NCBI RefSeq assembly: GCF_023856365.1
Contig: NW_026042746.1
Location: forward strand, 41,426 to 105,425
Reading direction: 5' to 3'
Length of the DNA stretch: 64,000 bases
DNA from: Brienomyrus brachyistius
Lineage: Eukaryota; Chordata; Actinopteri; Osteoglossiformes; Mormyridae
The notes beneath the pieces are model-generated. The model saw only the letters and a program-made list of their open reading frames with translations, had not been told where the DNA came from and made no database searches. The position numbers were made by a program, and so were the translations under genes. Below, in pieces: positions 33,580 to 45,029 of the stretch; the stretch's first letter is position 1, and each line of letters starts with the position of its first letter.

Positions 33580-33825
33580 TTTTAAGTGTGATTAGAAGAT
33601 CTAATGCCTGTGTGCTTGTAATAAGATGGTCGCTGGTTCAAACCCAGCCACAGCACATCTCTGCGTCCTTGAGCGAGGCCCTTAACCCCCAGCTCACTGG
33701 GCATCACTATGGGTGGCTGCCCTTCGCAGACAACTTACTCTGTTTACTCTAAAAAAAAGAGAGCAAGTTGAGAGAGAAGTTAAGACAATTTCTCCACAGG
33801 GACCAATAAAGTATCAATTATTATT
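33580..33825 (+). mobile_element. SINE, second family
   Basis: tRNA-like B box GGTTCAAACCC, then CCTTGAGCGAGGCCCTTAACCCC, and a tail GGGACCAATAAAGTATCAAT. A second copy lies at 50185-50412. The tail resembles that of a fish RTE-type LINE, suggesting which LINE mobilises it (inference). Confidence 0.7.
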
Positions 33826-34099
33826 ACTGTATGAGAGACTGTCTAATATCAGATAGATAACAGACTCATACTGTGCTGAGCTTGTCTGAGAGAGATGATT
33901 AGCAAATGCTCTCCCACAGTATCTCAGCACTCTGTACAAAGAACTTTATATGCTCAGTATCTGCTCCTGTTTATCTAATTGTTCTCATTTTAACTGGATG
34001 TTAAGGAGTAAATTAATAAACGTCATGTAAGTGCACATTAAAATGCTTCTTCACTGTTACTTAAGTTCCCATGTGAACAGCCAATCAGATCAGCCTGAT

Positions 34100-34206
34100 G
34101 TGTGTCTCTCTGTTTCCTCTCTGTTTCCTGCCCTTTCATCCCGACCACGACCATGATCTCTCACTTAGCAGCAGAGCAGTTTATTCTAAACAGTGGAAGC
34201 ACAAAA
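34100..34206 (+). promoter_or_regulatory. NITR proximal 5' flank
   Basis: Contains repeated TTTCCT motifs (TTTCCTCTCTGTTTCCTGCC), as bound by ETS-family factors common at lymphoid promoters. No clear TATA box. The leader ATG at 34207 follows AGCACAAAA. Functional assignment is inference. Confidence 0.25.
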
Positions 34207-34926
34207 ATGTTCAGACTCTTTGGTCTTCTCATTTTCATTAGTAAGGCCCTATAATATAAATTATTTTGGGATTTTAATATTTTCATTTATCTGTATGATG
34301 TGATCAGTGGAATTTGGCCATTTAATCTGCATCATAGTTAATAGTTATTTAGATTACTATTATATGTCTTATTTGATTATGATTTTTTTTGTTTTTCTGT
34401 TTTTGCAGACACTGCACTGACTACAGATGTTGTTCAGCCCAGTCACCTGATGAGGGTTCAGCTTGGAGACAGTGTGACCCTGACATGCTTCTGTCAAGGA
34501 GAAACAACTTTTGTTACTTTGTTTAAGCAAGCTGTTGGTCGGAAGCCCCAGCCCATGGCGAAAGCACTTCTCTACGTACCTGGTGAATTTTACAAGGAAT
34601 ATAAAAGCATAAAACGTTACTCCTTACTGAATGCAGAGGGGAGTTTTAACCTCACTATTTCTAACGTGGAGCCGTCAGATTCTGCAGTGTATTATTGTGC
34701 TGCTGTGTTTCTTCATGAGGTCACCTTCGGGAATGGAACCTTTGTCATAATCACAGGTAAATGAGATTCCAACTATTTTCATATTTGCTTTATTATAATG
34801 TCAGTAAGATTATTCCCTGCAAAATAATTTTGACAGTTTAGTTGTTTGTCAATATAAAATTAGCAAAGATACCTTATTGTCTGCTTTGTTCCATAAATGT
34901 TTTTCTAAACATCAAACAAAAATCAT

Positions 34927-34957
<31 letters not shown>

Positions 34958-37900
34958 ACAATTTGTTGCATTTTGCTTGCTGTCAGCCAAAAGCCTAACC
35001 TTCTCTTTATACAGATGTTAATGTTACACATTGCAGCCTCTTTAAAACAAATAACATAAAAAAATGTTTGAGTTGTTATATACAGTATAGGACTGTGCAA
35101 AAATCTTAAGCAACAAAAGAAAATTATTTTTGACGTTATTTATCTGAGCAGTCAGTGTGTATTCACTCTGAAAAAAAAAATGCATGATTTAACATATGAA
35201 CTAGGGATGTGCACCATTCAGAACTGATTTGAGAATGAAATTCTCAAATACGTATCCTAAAATTCAGGATTTTGAATACATATATGAACTTGAATTTCAG
35301 TTCATTTTGTTAATCTGAATTACATTTGAATTGTGGTTGAAAACAGGTTGTGGCATTGAAATTTATATTTGAATTTAAAGAAGAAGAACGAAAAAGGGTT
35401 TGGATTCAAATTCAAGTTCATATACGTACTGTAGGTGTAGCTTTTAACTAAAATATGAACTTTAATTTAAATATGAATTATACATAAACACATTAACATT
35501 GTTATACATCATTGTTATAAAAATGTCGTTTTGTAAAGAATGAAATAATGCAACATTTGAAGTGTCACCTAAAATAATAATTATACTGTCATTTTGTGCA
35601 CCATGGTGGATCTGCTCATAGGAAGAGCTGAGTGTCTCTCCTTAAAAGTCAGTGTTGGCTGCAGTGACGGCAGTTTCTAACCTAAGAAACGTCCCAAACA
35701 CTTTTCCTGCATCAAAAGTCAAACTAGTCCCTATTCCTGCCATGAAAGGTTCACATAATGTCACCGATACCTGAACCAACCATGTTTATCAGAGGATGCC
35801 AACCCTTTGGCTGCAGCTTTCTCTGCACACGCTGAGAGAGTCTTCAGTGTAGCAGGAAAAGATTTCAGGCCAGAAGATTGCAAATTAAATCATGAAACCT
35901 TTGAAGATATTATGCTGAATAAATGTAATAATAATGAAAAATTAGCAATGTGTATTGGAATAAAGCATAATTGTATTTGCCATGACGTTTTGCTTTTCGC
36001 TGTAGTGCTATGGTTGAACGGAAAAACTTACTTTTGTGTGCATAAGAAAATAAATAGGAGGAACTACGAAACCAAGTAATTCCTTTTACTATGTATACTT
36101 TTTCTTTAATGTTAAAAGATAGACAAACTAGTAATGGGCAAACAGCTCTTCGGCTCTTGAATTAAATTATGCAGGTACTACAGCAAAATGCTCAAAAATA
36201 CCAAAACACATCAAGAGCTAAATATGCAAAAACAATAAATACCTTCCTGTGGAAAAGGGGGCAACATAAACCAAATGTAAAGTCACGAAAATCATGAAAA
36301 TATAAAGTACACTTTACACACTTCATTTCTTTGAATTGAAATTAATTATATTCATCTACCTTCATACATTAATACAAGACATTATATGATTATAATGTTT
36401 GTTATTATCATATAATTTTTATTTAGGTATTATGTAGGTGCAGTTAATGTATAGTGTTACCTGATATATACTAATAAGCAGTAATACAATAAAAAGAGAG
36501 AAGAATGTCAGCTGTTCTCCAAGAAGTTACTGATTTCTTGGATGGCTAGAAGAACATCGATTCAGTTCCCAAAAATCTGTAAGAACAATTTTTGAGGATC
36601 TGTATTTTCCATTGTTATTCTCAAAGGGCTGTCATCATGACTATTTTGCTTTTCAGGTAAAGACTCCAACAGCAGGACTGTGGTACAGCAGCCTGTGTCT
36701 GACACATTGCAGCCAGGAGACTCTGTGAGCCTGCAGTGTACGATAGAGACTGGGAGCTGTGCAGGAGAACACAGTGTTTACTGGTTCAGACATGGATCAG
36801 GAGAATCCCTTCCTGGAGTCATTTACAGCCATGGAAACAGCAGTGATGAGTGTGAGAAGAGCCCTGAGGCTGGATCTCCTACACGGAGCTGCGTCTACAG
36901 CCTCCCCAAGGGGAACCTCAGCCTCTCCGATGCTGGGACTTACTACTGCGCTGTGGCCATGTGTGGGGAGATGCTGTTTGGGAACGGCACATAGCTGGAT
37001 ATAGATGGTAACACCCAGTGTGGGGAGATGCTGTTTGGGAACGGCACACAGCTGGATATAGATGGTAGCACCCAGTGTGGAGAGTATATCTGCTTCAAAG
37101 TTTTATTTAGCTTATTCTGCTATTAAGACATTTATTTCTTTTTTTAATGTAATGAATTTTCTAATTTAAGTGCTTAAATTAAATTACACAGATGTTAATT
37201 TAATAATTATCCATCCATCCATCCATTTCCAAACCGCTTATCCTATTGGGTCGCGGGGGGTCCGGAGCCTAATTTAATAATTATTTCAAATATTAATATC
37301 CATCCATCCATCCATTTTCCAAACCGCTTATCCTATTGGGTCGCGGGGGGTCCGGAGCCTAATTTAATAATTATTTCAAATATTAATATAAATTGTTAAA
37401 ATGCAAAATACTAGAAGTTCATGTTAAAAATGGACTATTTACAAAACAACTGCTGTAATGTGTTATCGATTTGATCTTTAACTAATGTAATGTAAGCAAA
37501 TGGGAAATGTGTCTCTATATCATTATGCTGAAATCTATCTCTTTGTTACAGGCTTTCAGAAGCTGCTGGATCCTCTTCACTCTGGCTTGCTGATAGTTTT
37601 ATCTTGCAGCATTATTCTGAACGTTGCTCTCATTTGTATAAGATGTAAACTGACCTGTACACACTGTGCAGGTACGCTGCCCGGCTTTATGCACTCAGAA
37701 GGACAAAATGTAGATTTTAACAAATTATAGAAATATAAAATTGTTTTATGATAGATAACATTTTCATATTAAAACCACTCTTGCAGGTAATACAGTTTTA
37801 AAATCCATTATTAAATCTCACCTTATTTATATAAACCTTTTTGTACTGTAAGATTTACATTTTTGTATTATATCTTTCATATTTTGCAAAATCTATTGAA

Positions 37901-38487
37901 ATATACATGTTGCAATAAGTTGCATATCAATAACTTTTATTACCAAGATCTCCTTTATAGCAATTTTATTATATATGATATATGAGAACAAATGACACGT
38001 ATCCAAACATGCACACTTAAATTGACAGAAGTCATTTTTACTTTCATTTTTGAGACAAAAAGGATGTTGATTGCTTGAAAATTCGGAATGTTATCTGACC
38101 ACGGTATGATACCGTGCGAAATTAAATAATATATTGATGTGTTATATATTTTAAACAGATGAAAAGAACAGTGATATATCAAAAGTGGAATGGTCACGCA
38201 AGCAAGTATGTAATAAATATTTCAAATTACAAATCGTCAGTAAAACAAATGAACCTCAGACTGATTTCCATCCTGGGATCAGCATTTTAAGTGCTATTTG
38301 TGAAAATAGGTAATAGCAAACCGATTTGATCCATCCAATTCTGCCATCTTTGTCTCCACAGTGCCATGACGAGGACACACTGAATTACGCTGCCCTGAAC
38401 CTTAAGAAGCCAAAACCCAGGAGACAGAAGAAAGACGGGAATAATGACACTCTGTATTCTGACCTCCGCTACAGAGATTATGAATAA
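34207..38487 (+). CDS. nitr: Novel immune-type receptor (NITR), inhibitory type, with premature stop
   Basis: Six exons with GT/AG borders and matching phases (1,1,1,1,0): leader 34207-34240 (MFRLFGLLIFI), V domain 34409-34756, I domain 36657-37007, transmembrane 37552-37671, cytoplasmic 38159-38205 and 38362-38487. NITRs are teleost type I membrane receptors of lymphoid cells. The V domain has the Cys pair (LTC...YYC) and a J-like FGNGT. The I domain has six cysteines, WF, DAGTYYC and another FGNGT. The transmembrane run is LLIVLSCSIILNVALICI. The tail has LNYAAL, a classic ITIM, and TLYSDL, ITIM-like, so the receptor class is inhibitory. Odd points: the conserved V-domain Trp (VTWxKQ) is Leu (TTG), and TAG at 36992-36994 interrupts the I-domain J motif. 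As read, the product would be truncated before the membrane. It may be a pseudogene, a null allele or a base error. Confidence 0.85.
34925..34957. repeat. (ATT)n microsatellite
   Basis: About ten ATT units in NITR intron 2. Confidence 0.8.
35205..36110 (+). mobile_element. hAT transposon remnant in NITR intron 2
   Basis: A frame from about 35775 to 36079 reads AERVFSVAGKDFRPEDCKLN followed by FEDIMLNKCNNNEK, the C-terminal dimerisation region of a hAT transposase with its conserved S/A-ERVFS block. The segment starts near a hAT-like end (CTAGGGATGTGC, 35203). The catalytic core is lost and replaced by AT-rich repeats. Same sense as the NITR gene. Confidence 0.65.
36961..37074 (+). repeat. 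57-bp tandem duplication over the NITR exon 3 border
   Basis: Units 36961-37017 and 37018-37074 repeat the I-domain J-like motif, exon end and splice donor. Unit 1 has TAG and donor GTAACA; unit 2 has CAG and donor GTAGCA. A few bases of a third unit follow. The length is a multiple of three. Confidence 0.95.
37212..37385 (-). mobile_element. Truncated SINE tail, tandemly duplicated, in NITR intron 3
   Basis: A CCATCCATCC...GGTCCGGAGCCT fragment (about 62 bp) of the main SINE family lies between AATTTAATAATTAT direct repeats. The fragment plus 30 bp of flank is then repeated at 37300-37385. It is a 5'-truncated SINE insertion later duplicated. Confidence 0.8.
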
Positions 38488-38488
38488 A
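38483..38488 (+). terminator. Candidate NITR polyadenylation signal overlapping the stop codon
   Basis: AATAAA overlaps the TAA stop (38485-38487). No closer alternative is seen in the next 300 bases. It would give an unusually short 3' UTR, so a distal signal may be used instead. Confidence 0.3.
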
Positions 38489-39063
38489 GATGCTTCTCAT
38501 TCATGTCAGTCACACAGAGTGTTCAGGGTGTAGCTTTAATAATGTTCAGAGGAGGGCAGGGGAGCCAGTGCTTCTGAGACTGAATCACGGGATTTTACGG
38601 AGCACCGGTGCTGAGTTTGGTGTCAGTGTGTTTGGGGCGCATTTTTACTGGAAGTGCAAATGTTCAAGCCAGACTGGGGGCTGAGGGAGGGGGAGAGGGG
38701 AGCCACAGAGATTATTTCTTCATGGCATGGGGGGGAATAAGCGGCTTTAATGTTGTGGAAAGGCTGAGTTGCTGCAATCAGTTCTTTGATGTCACACATG
38801 CTTACTTGTCTCCCTTGTGTACCATGCTGAATGGTTTGGGGCAAACGCACAGGGACTGAGTCGATTATATTAAACAGATGAAAGAAACTGAATGAAAATT
38901 TCAAGTGTTCTTAAATTACGTTTTTCATTTAATTGTGTGTTCTGGATGTATTTTTGAGTATATACATGTACCTGTATATGTACCTGTATATATACCTGTG
39001 TCGTTAATAACGATGTGGATAATTAAGAAAGAGGAGTTTTGTTTCTTGCTCCCTGTCTTGTTA
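38489..39063. other. NITR 3' flank
   Basis: No coding signal. Possible 3' UTR of the NITR transcript. Confidence 0.4.
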
Positions 39064-39183
39064 CTTGGCTCACAAACATACACACACATAGACACACACA
39101 CAAACATACACAGACACACAAACACACACACACATAGACACACACACACACAAACACACATGCACACATGCACACACACACAC
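39064..39183. repeat. (CA)n-type microsatellite
   Basis: Interrupted CACACA tract of about 120 bases. Confidence 0.9.
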
Positions 39184-39434
39184 TGCTACGGCTCTGTAAG
39201 AACACTACCATGCTCTTTTGTGTGAGTGGGGTGGGGGGTGTTAAATAAGATGAAAATGACAATGGCTGTACTTTTGTTATGTCAGTTGTGTTTCTATAGT
39301 CATTGTATCATATTCCACAAGCTTTTTATTCTACAAGATGTACAAGCCAGTCAGTGTATTCAGTGGGGTGTTCAGGAGTCATTAGGTTCTGAAAAATGTC
39401 TTGCATTTAAAACATAATGTACTTTTGAATACTT

Positions 39435-39572
39435 AAGTATTTTTAGATGCAAATACTCCAGTACTTTAACTGAAGTAAAAAATTAACTGAAAAACTTTGA
39501 GTATTATTTGACGAGGAGTATCTATACTTAACTCAAGTAGTGAAGTTGTGTACTTTGTCCACCTCTGTCCAA
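39435..39572. mobile_element. MITE end fragment
   Basis: ACTTAAGTATTTTTAG ... ACTTTGTCCACCTCTG is the terminal sequence of a common fish MITE with (TACTTNAGTA)-type interior. Only one end is clear. Confidence 0.5.
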
Positions 39573-42004
39573 AAGTCCAAAAGTGACATACAGCTGTAAG
39601 CTGTTTGGGTTTGTTTGTCTGCTGAGTGCTTCTCTGCAGTGCTGCAGATGTTTCCACTGGTTAGATGCAGCTCAGGAAGACTGACCACTGACTGCACTGT
39701 GCTGGACTCACTTTGCAAAGAGTAAAAACCACACAGACAGAACAATATCTGCTTCTGTGTAAGACCCTGTTTCCTCTCTACCTCTCCCAGGTCACGCTTT
39801 CAAGTATTCAGCCTAAGTTATTTTATCCAAACAAGCCACCATTATTATTCATGCAGCTGGACATTTGACTGGAGCACATGATTGCTACATATCACTACTG
39901 TACATGGAACGGAATGTACAGTTTTCACAACAGAACTTTAGAAAAGCAAATTCTGCATCAGTCCACATCTCTAACCACCACACATCCTAGGGCTCCCATT
40001 TATAATGGTACATTTTTGTTTTATTCACATTCTTTTTCATCACACAGATAACACCATCCATTAATCTTACAGCATGTATCCTGGTCAGGGTGATGGGGAC
40101 GACACCACCTATATCGAGTGTGATTTAAGGCCAAGACCTTAAAAGGGAGAGTCAAGACTGAGGCTTGTTACAAGAGCAGTGGGGCACAAAACAACAAACA
40201 ACATCATTATGAATGTAAAAGAAATGGATGTATATATAAATATAGGGGTAATAATAGAAACAAAAAATAAGAATATATTACATACAGAGGAATATTATAG
40301 GAATATTAAAATTAACTTATACACAATCCTTAACTTATACACAATCCTATTGCATGTAACATTATTGCTCATGTGCCAGATATTAGCCTCCCAAAGGAAG
40401 CTGCCACACAGGGCATAATGCACTGGCTCAATGCAACACTGCACATCAGTGAATAAGGAGGAACAATATTGCAGATCAGCAGCAGATAGAAACTGTAATC
40501 AGAAGACAGTGAACAGGGGAAAAGTTCAATGAGCAGAGTGCTGATTATAAAGCCTGACTGCTGTGGGGCCCAATGACCTGCGGTACCGTTCTGTCACACG
40601 CCGGGTGTCTGAGTCTCGTTACTGAAGGAGCTGCCCTTACGGGCCTCCATAGTCTGCTGGGGGGGTGGAGAGGTGTCACATAAAATTGATGACAGCCTTG
40701 TTATCAGCCTGCTCTCATCCATCTACTCTACAGTGCCAAGGGACGCTCCTCCCTGATGATGAGAGGAGTCTAAGCATGTGGACATTTGGGATAATGTGAG
40801 TTCAGAACTGGATGGTCAGCTGTACGACTTCCAGTCTGTAGGCAGACTCATCACCTTCAGTTATGATGGCAAACACAGTAGTATCACCTGCAAAATTCAG
40901 GATCTTCACTGGAGCAGCAGTGATTTGTGTAGAAATTGAAGAGAAGAGGGAGAGCACAGAGCCTGGAGGAGCTCAGTGCTGAGGGTCAGCGTGTCTGATG
41001 TGTGCTGTAAGCATACAGATGTCCTGCATTTGTGGAACATTTTGTTTGTGCTGCTGTTTATATGTGTTGTTGACGCTGCAGTCAGTAATTTTCCACTAGC
41101 AGTCTCACCTCTGCATTTTACAGGAAGACTGACCGACTGAGAGCAGGGTGTTTGTGTCTGCTCTGCTCAGTGAGCGAAAACCACACAACCATCAGGTCCT
41201 CAGCTCAGGCCCACTGCTTCACTAGAAAAACCACAAAGGGTATTTTTATCTAAAAGTGGGTGAGCAAGTGGATGTTATTGACAGCATGAATTTGTCTACT
41301 AACATTTTAAATTCAAACCTAAAAAGCAGTATGTCCCAGGATGTCAGTAATTACATTTAGTCAGTATGAACAATTTGGGTGCAATAATATAGAATAATGT
41401 AGATTTTGCATAATTCAGTTAATACCAGTAAGATACCGATCATTAACACTATAAGGTCATGTTGCTGAATCTCATTGTTAAAGTTAATGAATCTACGCAT
41501 TTTGTATACACACAAGACTGTGCTTAGTTCATCTTTCAGTCAAAATCACACAGTGAGGCAAATCTGACCATCTTAATTGTTTTTGCTTGTGTGGAATGGC
41601 ATCCCATGCAGGCCTGTGCTCTGTGCTTCCTGGGACAGGTCCCACCCTCTCCAGACCCCGATGAGAATTAGTAGTCGCTGGATAAAAGATTGACAAAAGA
41701 TAAAAATACAAAAGTCTTCTTGCTGTCTAACCTCTGATTACTGCATGACATTTCTGATTTCTGATAACTGATAAGTAGAAAATATGTTTAGTCTCTTGCT
41801 TGGTGGTAAGAAAAAAGGAGAACCACAAAGAGCACAGTCATTTTCAAGGTTATTTCTCACTGGTCAGTGTGAAAGGCTGCGTCATTAATATAACGCCGGG
41901 GCTCAGCACAGTGACTGCACCTGCGCTGCACTGTAGAACACAAGCCAGGCTGCAGACCATCAGCCCTGAAAGTTAAAACAGGACTCGTATGTGTGTCATG
42001 TGGT
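39573..42004. other. Intergenic, no gene recognised; LINE UTR-like patches
   Basis: 40540-40900 resembles LINE-derived untranslated sequence (CTGAAGGAGCTGCCCTTACG). 39640-39760 and 41085-41215 share short blocks (AGGAAGACTGACC, AAAACCACACA) of unknown meaning. No convincing exon. Confidence 0.4.
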
Positions 42005-42339
42005 GTTTAATAAAAAATTTACAGGACAGAACATAGTGGATTCAGTTTCCTTTGCTCTTACACTCCAGTCCAAAGTGTGGCCACGACTGCTGTCAATGCA
42101 TCTGTCTCTTTTTTCACCTTAATTTTTCACCTGTGTTATTCACCTTAATATCAAAAGGCTCCAAAGCAGTACAGTAATGCAGAACAAAATATTGTAACTA
42201 ACAAGGAAGTGGGGAGGTAATGGACAGAAGTGTTGGTTTTTGGTAACTCCACTCCTCTGACCTCCACTGTAATTTTAGGTTCCTTGGAACATATTGTAAA
42301 CCAGTCATCACACATCACACACATAAAGTCGACAACCAA
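42005..42339 (-). CDS. Unidentified terminal-exon candidate with hydrophobic C-terminus
   Basis: Minus-strand frame (42151-42339) reads EPKITVEVRGVELPKTNTSV followed by a hydrophobic end, YLPTSLLVTIFCSALLYCFG, and then a stop. The last part resembles a C-terminal membrane or GPI-attachment segment of a surface protein, and the preceding part could be the end of an Ig-like domain. ATTAAA occurs about 140 bases downstream on the same strand (near 42008). Acceptor-like TTACAG lies at about 42265-42270 (minus strand). A LINE abuts upstream, and I find no further exons. It may be an exon relic or chance. Confidence 0.25.
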
Positions 42340-42349
42340 CCTTAAGTTT

Positions 42350-43135
42350 GGACACTCAGATAAGGTTAGTTGTCAAGTCAAGCTTTTTACAATTGAGGCA
42401 GTTGGCCAAAATAAAGCCATTCTTTCTAGGCAGCACTTTGAGACAGTAATCCACTCTTTTGTCACTACTAGTTTGGACCACTGTAACGCCCTCTATGTTG
42501 GGGTTAGAGGCTCCACTATTGTTCACCTCCAGAAGGTTCAAAATGCTGCCGCACATGGAAATATGAGCATGTCTCCCCCATTTTAGCCTCACTCCACTGG
42601 CTGCCCGTACATTTTAGGATTCATTTAAAATTCTGTTATTTGCTTTTAAAGCCCTCAGTGGTCTTGCTCCATCTGACCTCTGTGAGCTGCTTCACCCTTA
42701 CACCCCCCACCCGCTCTCTCAGGTCAGCTGATCAGCTGTTCCTGACGGTTCCTAAGACTCAGCGTGAGCTTAGAGGGGATCGAGCCTTTGCAGTCGCAGC
42801 TCCTAAAATGTGGAATGACTTGCCTTTTCACATTAGAGAGGAATCCCCTCTGTCCGTTTTTAAATCTCTTCTAATCTCTTCTCCTTCACCTTTGACACAT
42901 TGTGAGATGTTAATTTTAATAGTAAATCTTATTTTAATCTTAGCCTTTTCTTTATTAATTAATTGATTTTTTTAAATTTTTATTAATGGCCTTTTACTCA
43001 CATTGAATGTTTTGGTTTTTATTAAATTTCTTTTACTTCGTTTTTAAGTGTGTGAATGTTTTTATTTATTCCTTTGTGCAGCACTTTGGTCCATAAGGTT
43101 GTTTAAAGTGCTTTTCAAATAAAGAGCTGGATTGG
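42350..43135 (+). mobile_element. L2-type LINE, 5' truncated
   Basis: Reads LSRQHFETVIHSFVTTSLDH, then SLHWLPV-type (shifted), SADQLFLTVPKTQRELRGDR and FAVAAPKMWNDLPFHIREES, ordered as in an L2 reverse-transcriptase C-terminus. A 3' UTR follows, ending TCAAATAAAGAGCTGGATTG. Frameshifted; inactive. Confidence 0.8.
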
Positions 43136-43274
43136 ATTACATTGGAAGATGGCTCAACAAATCTCTTTCACAGAATGTAAAATTCGACAGAGGGCGCAAG
43201 GTGACATTCTGTCAGGGGCCCAGAATTTTTAGCTACACCTCTGTGTTACTGTGTTTTTTTTGTTCTAGCCATGT

Positions 43275-43300
43275 TGCTATATCGCCACCTGGTGGTGAAA
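43275..43300 (-). promoter_or_regulatory. CTCF-like motif
   Basis: Minus strand reads CACCACCAGGTGGCGA, a close fit to the CTCF core consensus. Occupancy is unknown. Confidence 0.3.
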
Positions 43301-43606
43301 AGATCAGACAAAAATATGTACACATGTTACCAACAGTTTGAAATTGAAGTGCAGAGTTAACAGGTTTAATTAATCGTCCCCACGGATGCCAGTCATGAAA
43401 TTTGAGAATTGCAAATTAAAACACAGGAAAAAATCAGGAACACTACAAGATAAAATATTTAGCAAACACTCAATGTGCATCCAGGGTGACAAGGGACAAC
43501 TGGAGGATGATATGACAATCTGACAGTGACATTCACAGCACTTTATATGTTGCCAAAAACAGAAAAGGGGATTAAAATCAAGAATCAGAAATCATGTATG
43601 AGGGTG

Positions 43607-43881
43607 GGGCTGCTTGGTGGTGCAGTGATTAGCACTGTTACCTCCCACCACTGGGACTCAGGTTCGAGTCTCCGCCTGGGTCACATGTGTGGGGAGTTTG
43701 CATGTTCTCTCTTGCTAAATTGGCCGTAGGAGTGCATGTGTGTGTGAATGGTGTGTGAATGTGCCTTGCAATGAGCTGCCCCCCCGTCCTGGGTTGTTCC
43801 CTGCCTCGTGCACAGATCCTGCCAGGATAGGCTCTGGACCCCCCGCGACCCAGTAGCATAAGCGGTTTAGACAATGGATGG
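43607..43881 (+). mobile_element. tRNA-derived SINE with internal deletion
   Basis: tRNA-like head (GGTGGTGCAGTGATTAGCAC, GGTTCGAGTC). The body lacks most of the CCGGTTTCCCCCC block. ATGGATGG tail. Flanked by the perfect target duplication ATGTATGAGGGTG (43594-43606 and 43882-43894). Confidence 0.85.
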
Positions 43882-45029
43882 ATGTATGAGGGTGAGTCAC
43901 AATGACGACAGCTGCTCTGTTGACTTGGTCCCAGGAGTCGTCAGCGTTGGTCTGCCGGGGCCCCCGTCCTGTCTGTGGAAGCACCCGTCTTGTTGGCTGT
44001 TCTCTCTGCCTGGGCCCCCTCTCCTGCTGCCTCACGTTTGGGTTGAAGTGGCTCCCCAGTGCTTCTGTAAAGCTCTTTGTGTATCTTAGAAAAGGGCTGT
44101 ATAAATGTAACATTCATTCATTTATTCAAGGTCCCAGCCAGAAGAGTGCAGTACTACACTGTCCCCCACAGCCTGAATCAGCTGGATGTTATAGGATTAA
44201 GACACTTCCTGCATTAGGCCATTTACCCTCAGTGTATTTCCATACCCTGACAGGATGGATGACAATACTATGGCCCTAATTTTCAATACACAGTTTTCAC
44301 AGGAGTCTCACCCTCATCCACATTCTCTGCATTCCTTATCTCATGCTTCTTTGCCACCCGCATCTCCTCTGCCTGCTTTGTCTCATTTTCCCACAATTGA
44401 AACACCGTCCAATTTGTCTCTGTTTTAGTTCTACCACATTAGTCCCTGAGCAACCAGTCTGATCCCGTTCCTCTAATTTCAGACGCATCTGGCTTATCTG
44501 ATTGGGACTGAAGCTGCTGTTACTAGGAAAACCACATTCGTCCCACTGGGGCAGGTCTGACACCGCGTCCTTCCCATATGTCTCCCATAATTGTTGTACA
44601 GAATTTCAGCTGGAGTTCTTTCCCAGAAGCAAGTAATTTCACTTTAGCACCTGTTCAGTAAAAGTCAAGTAGGTCTTTAATGTTATTTTTAACTTTACAC
44701 AGTTGAGTATAGTACAGTTACAAAAGAAACTGTTTCCCTCGGACCAAGGTGCTACTTAAATTAACAGAAGACTAACACATACCAACCTAGCAACATACTG
44801 TATGGTGCATAATGAGCAAAAACTGTGCAAACATTGCAGGACAGTGCAAAAAGAGAGGACAACTGACACCAACGAGCACAAACAGCACAGTAAACCCAGT
44901 ACTGAGAAGGCGCAGTTTGGTTGTCCAATGAGGGTAGCAATAAAAATAAATAAAAGTAACTGTAAACATGGCGACAATAAGATAAAAAATAGTAGTTAAA
45001 TAATAAAGTGTGTTAATGAGTGTATGTGT
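43882..45029. other. Intergenic, repeat-tail patches
   Basis: 43900-44110 ends in AAAGGGCTGTATAAATGTAA, typical of a LINE 3' end. The rest has no recognisable gene. Confidence 0.4.

Noticed and set aside
34730..34756. Separate J segment joined by V(D)J recombination in the NITR
   Set aside because: The J-like FGNGT is encoded in the same exon as the V domain and has no recombination signal. This is normal for NITRs.
39642..39770. Recombination signal sequence near an immune gene (CACTGTG, then GTAAAAACC)
   Set aside because: Heptamer and nonamer each mismatch the consensus, the spacer is about 20 rather than 12 or 23 bases, and no V or J coding segment adjoins.
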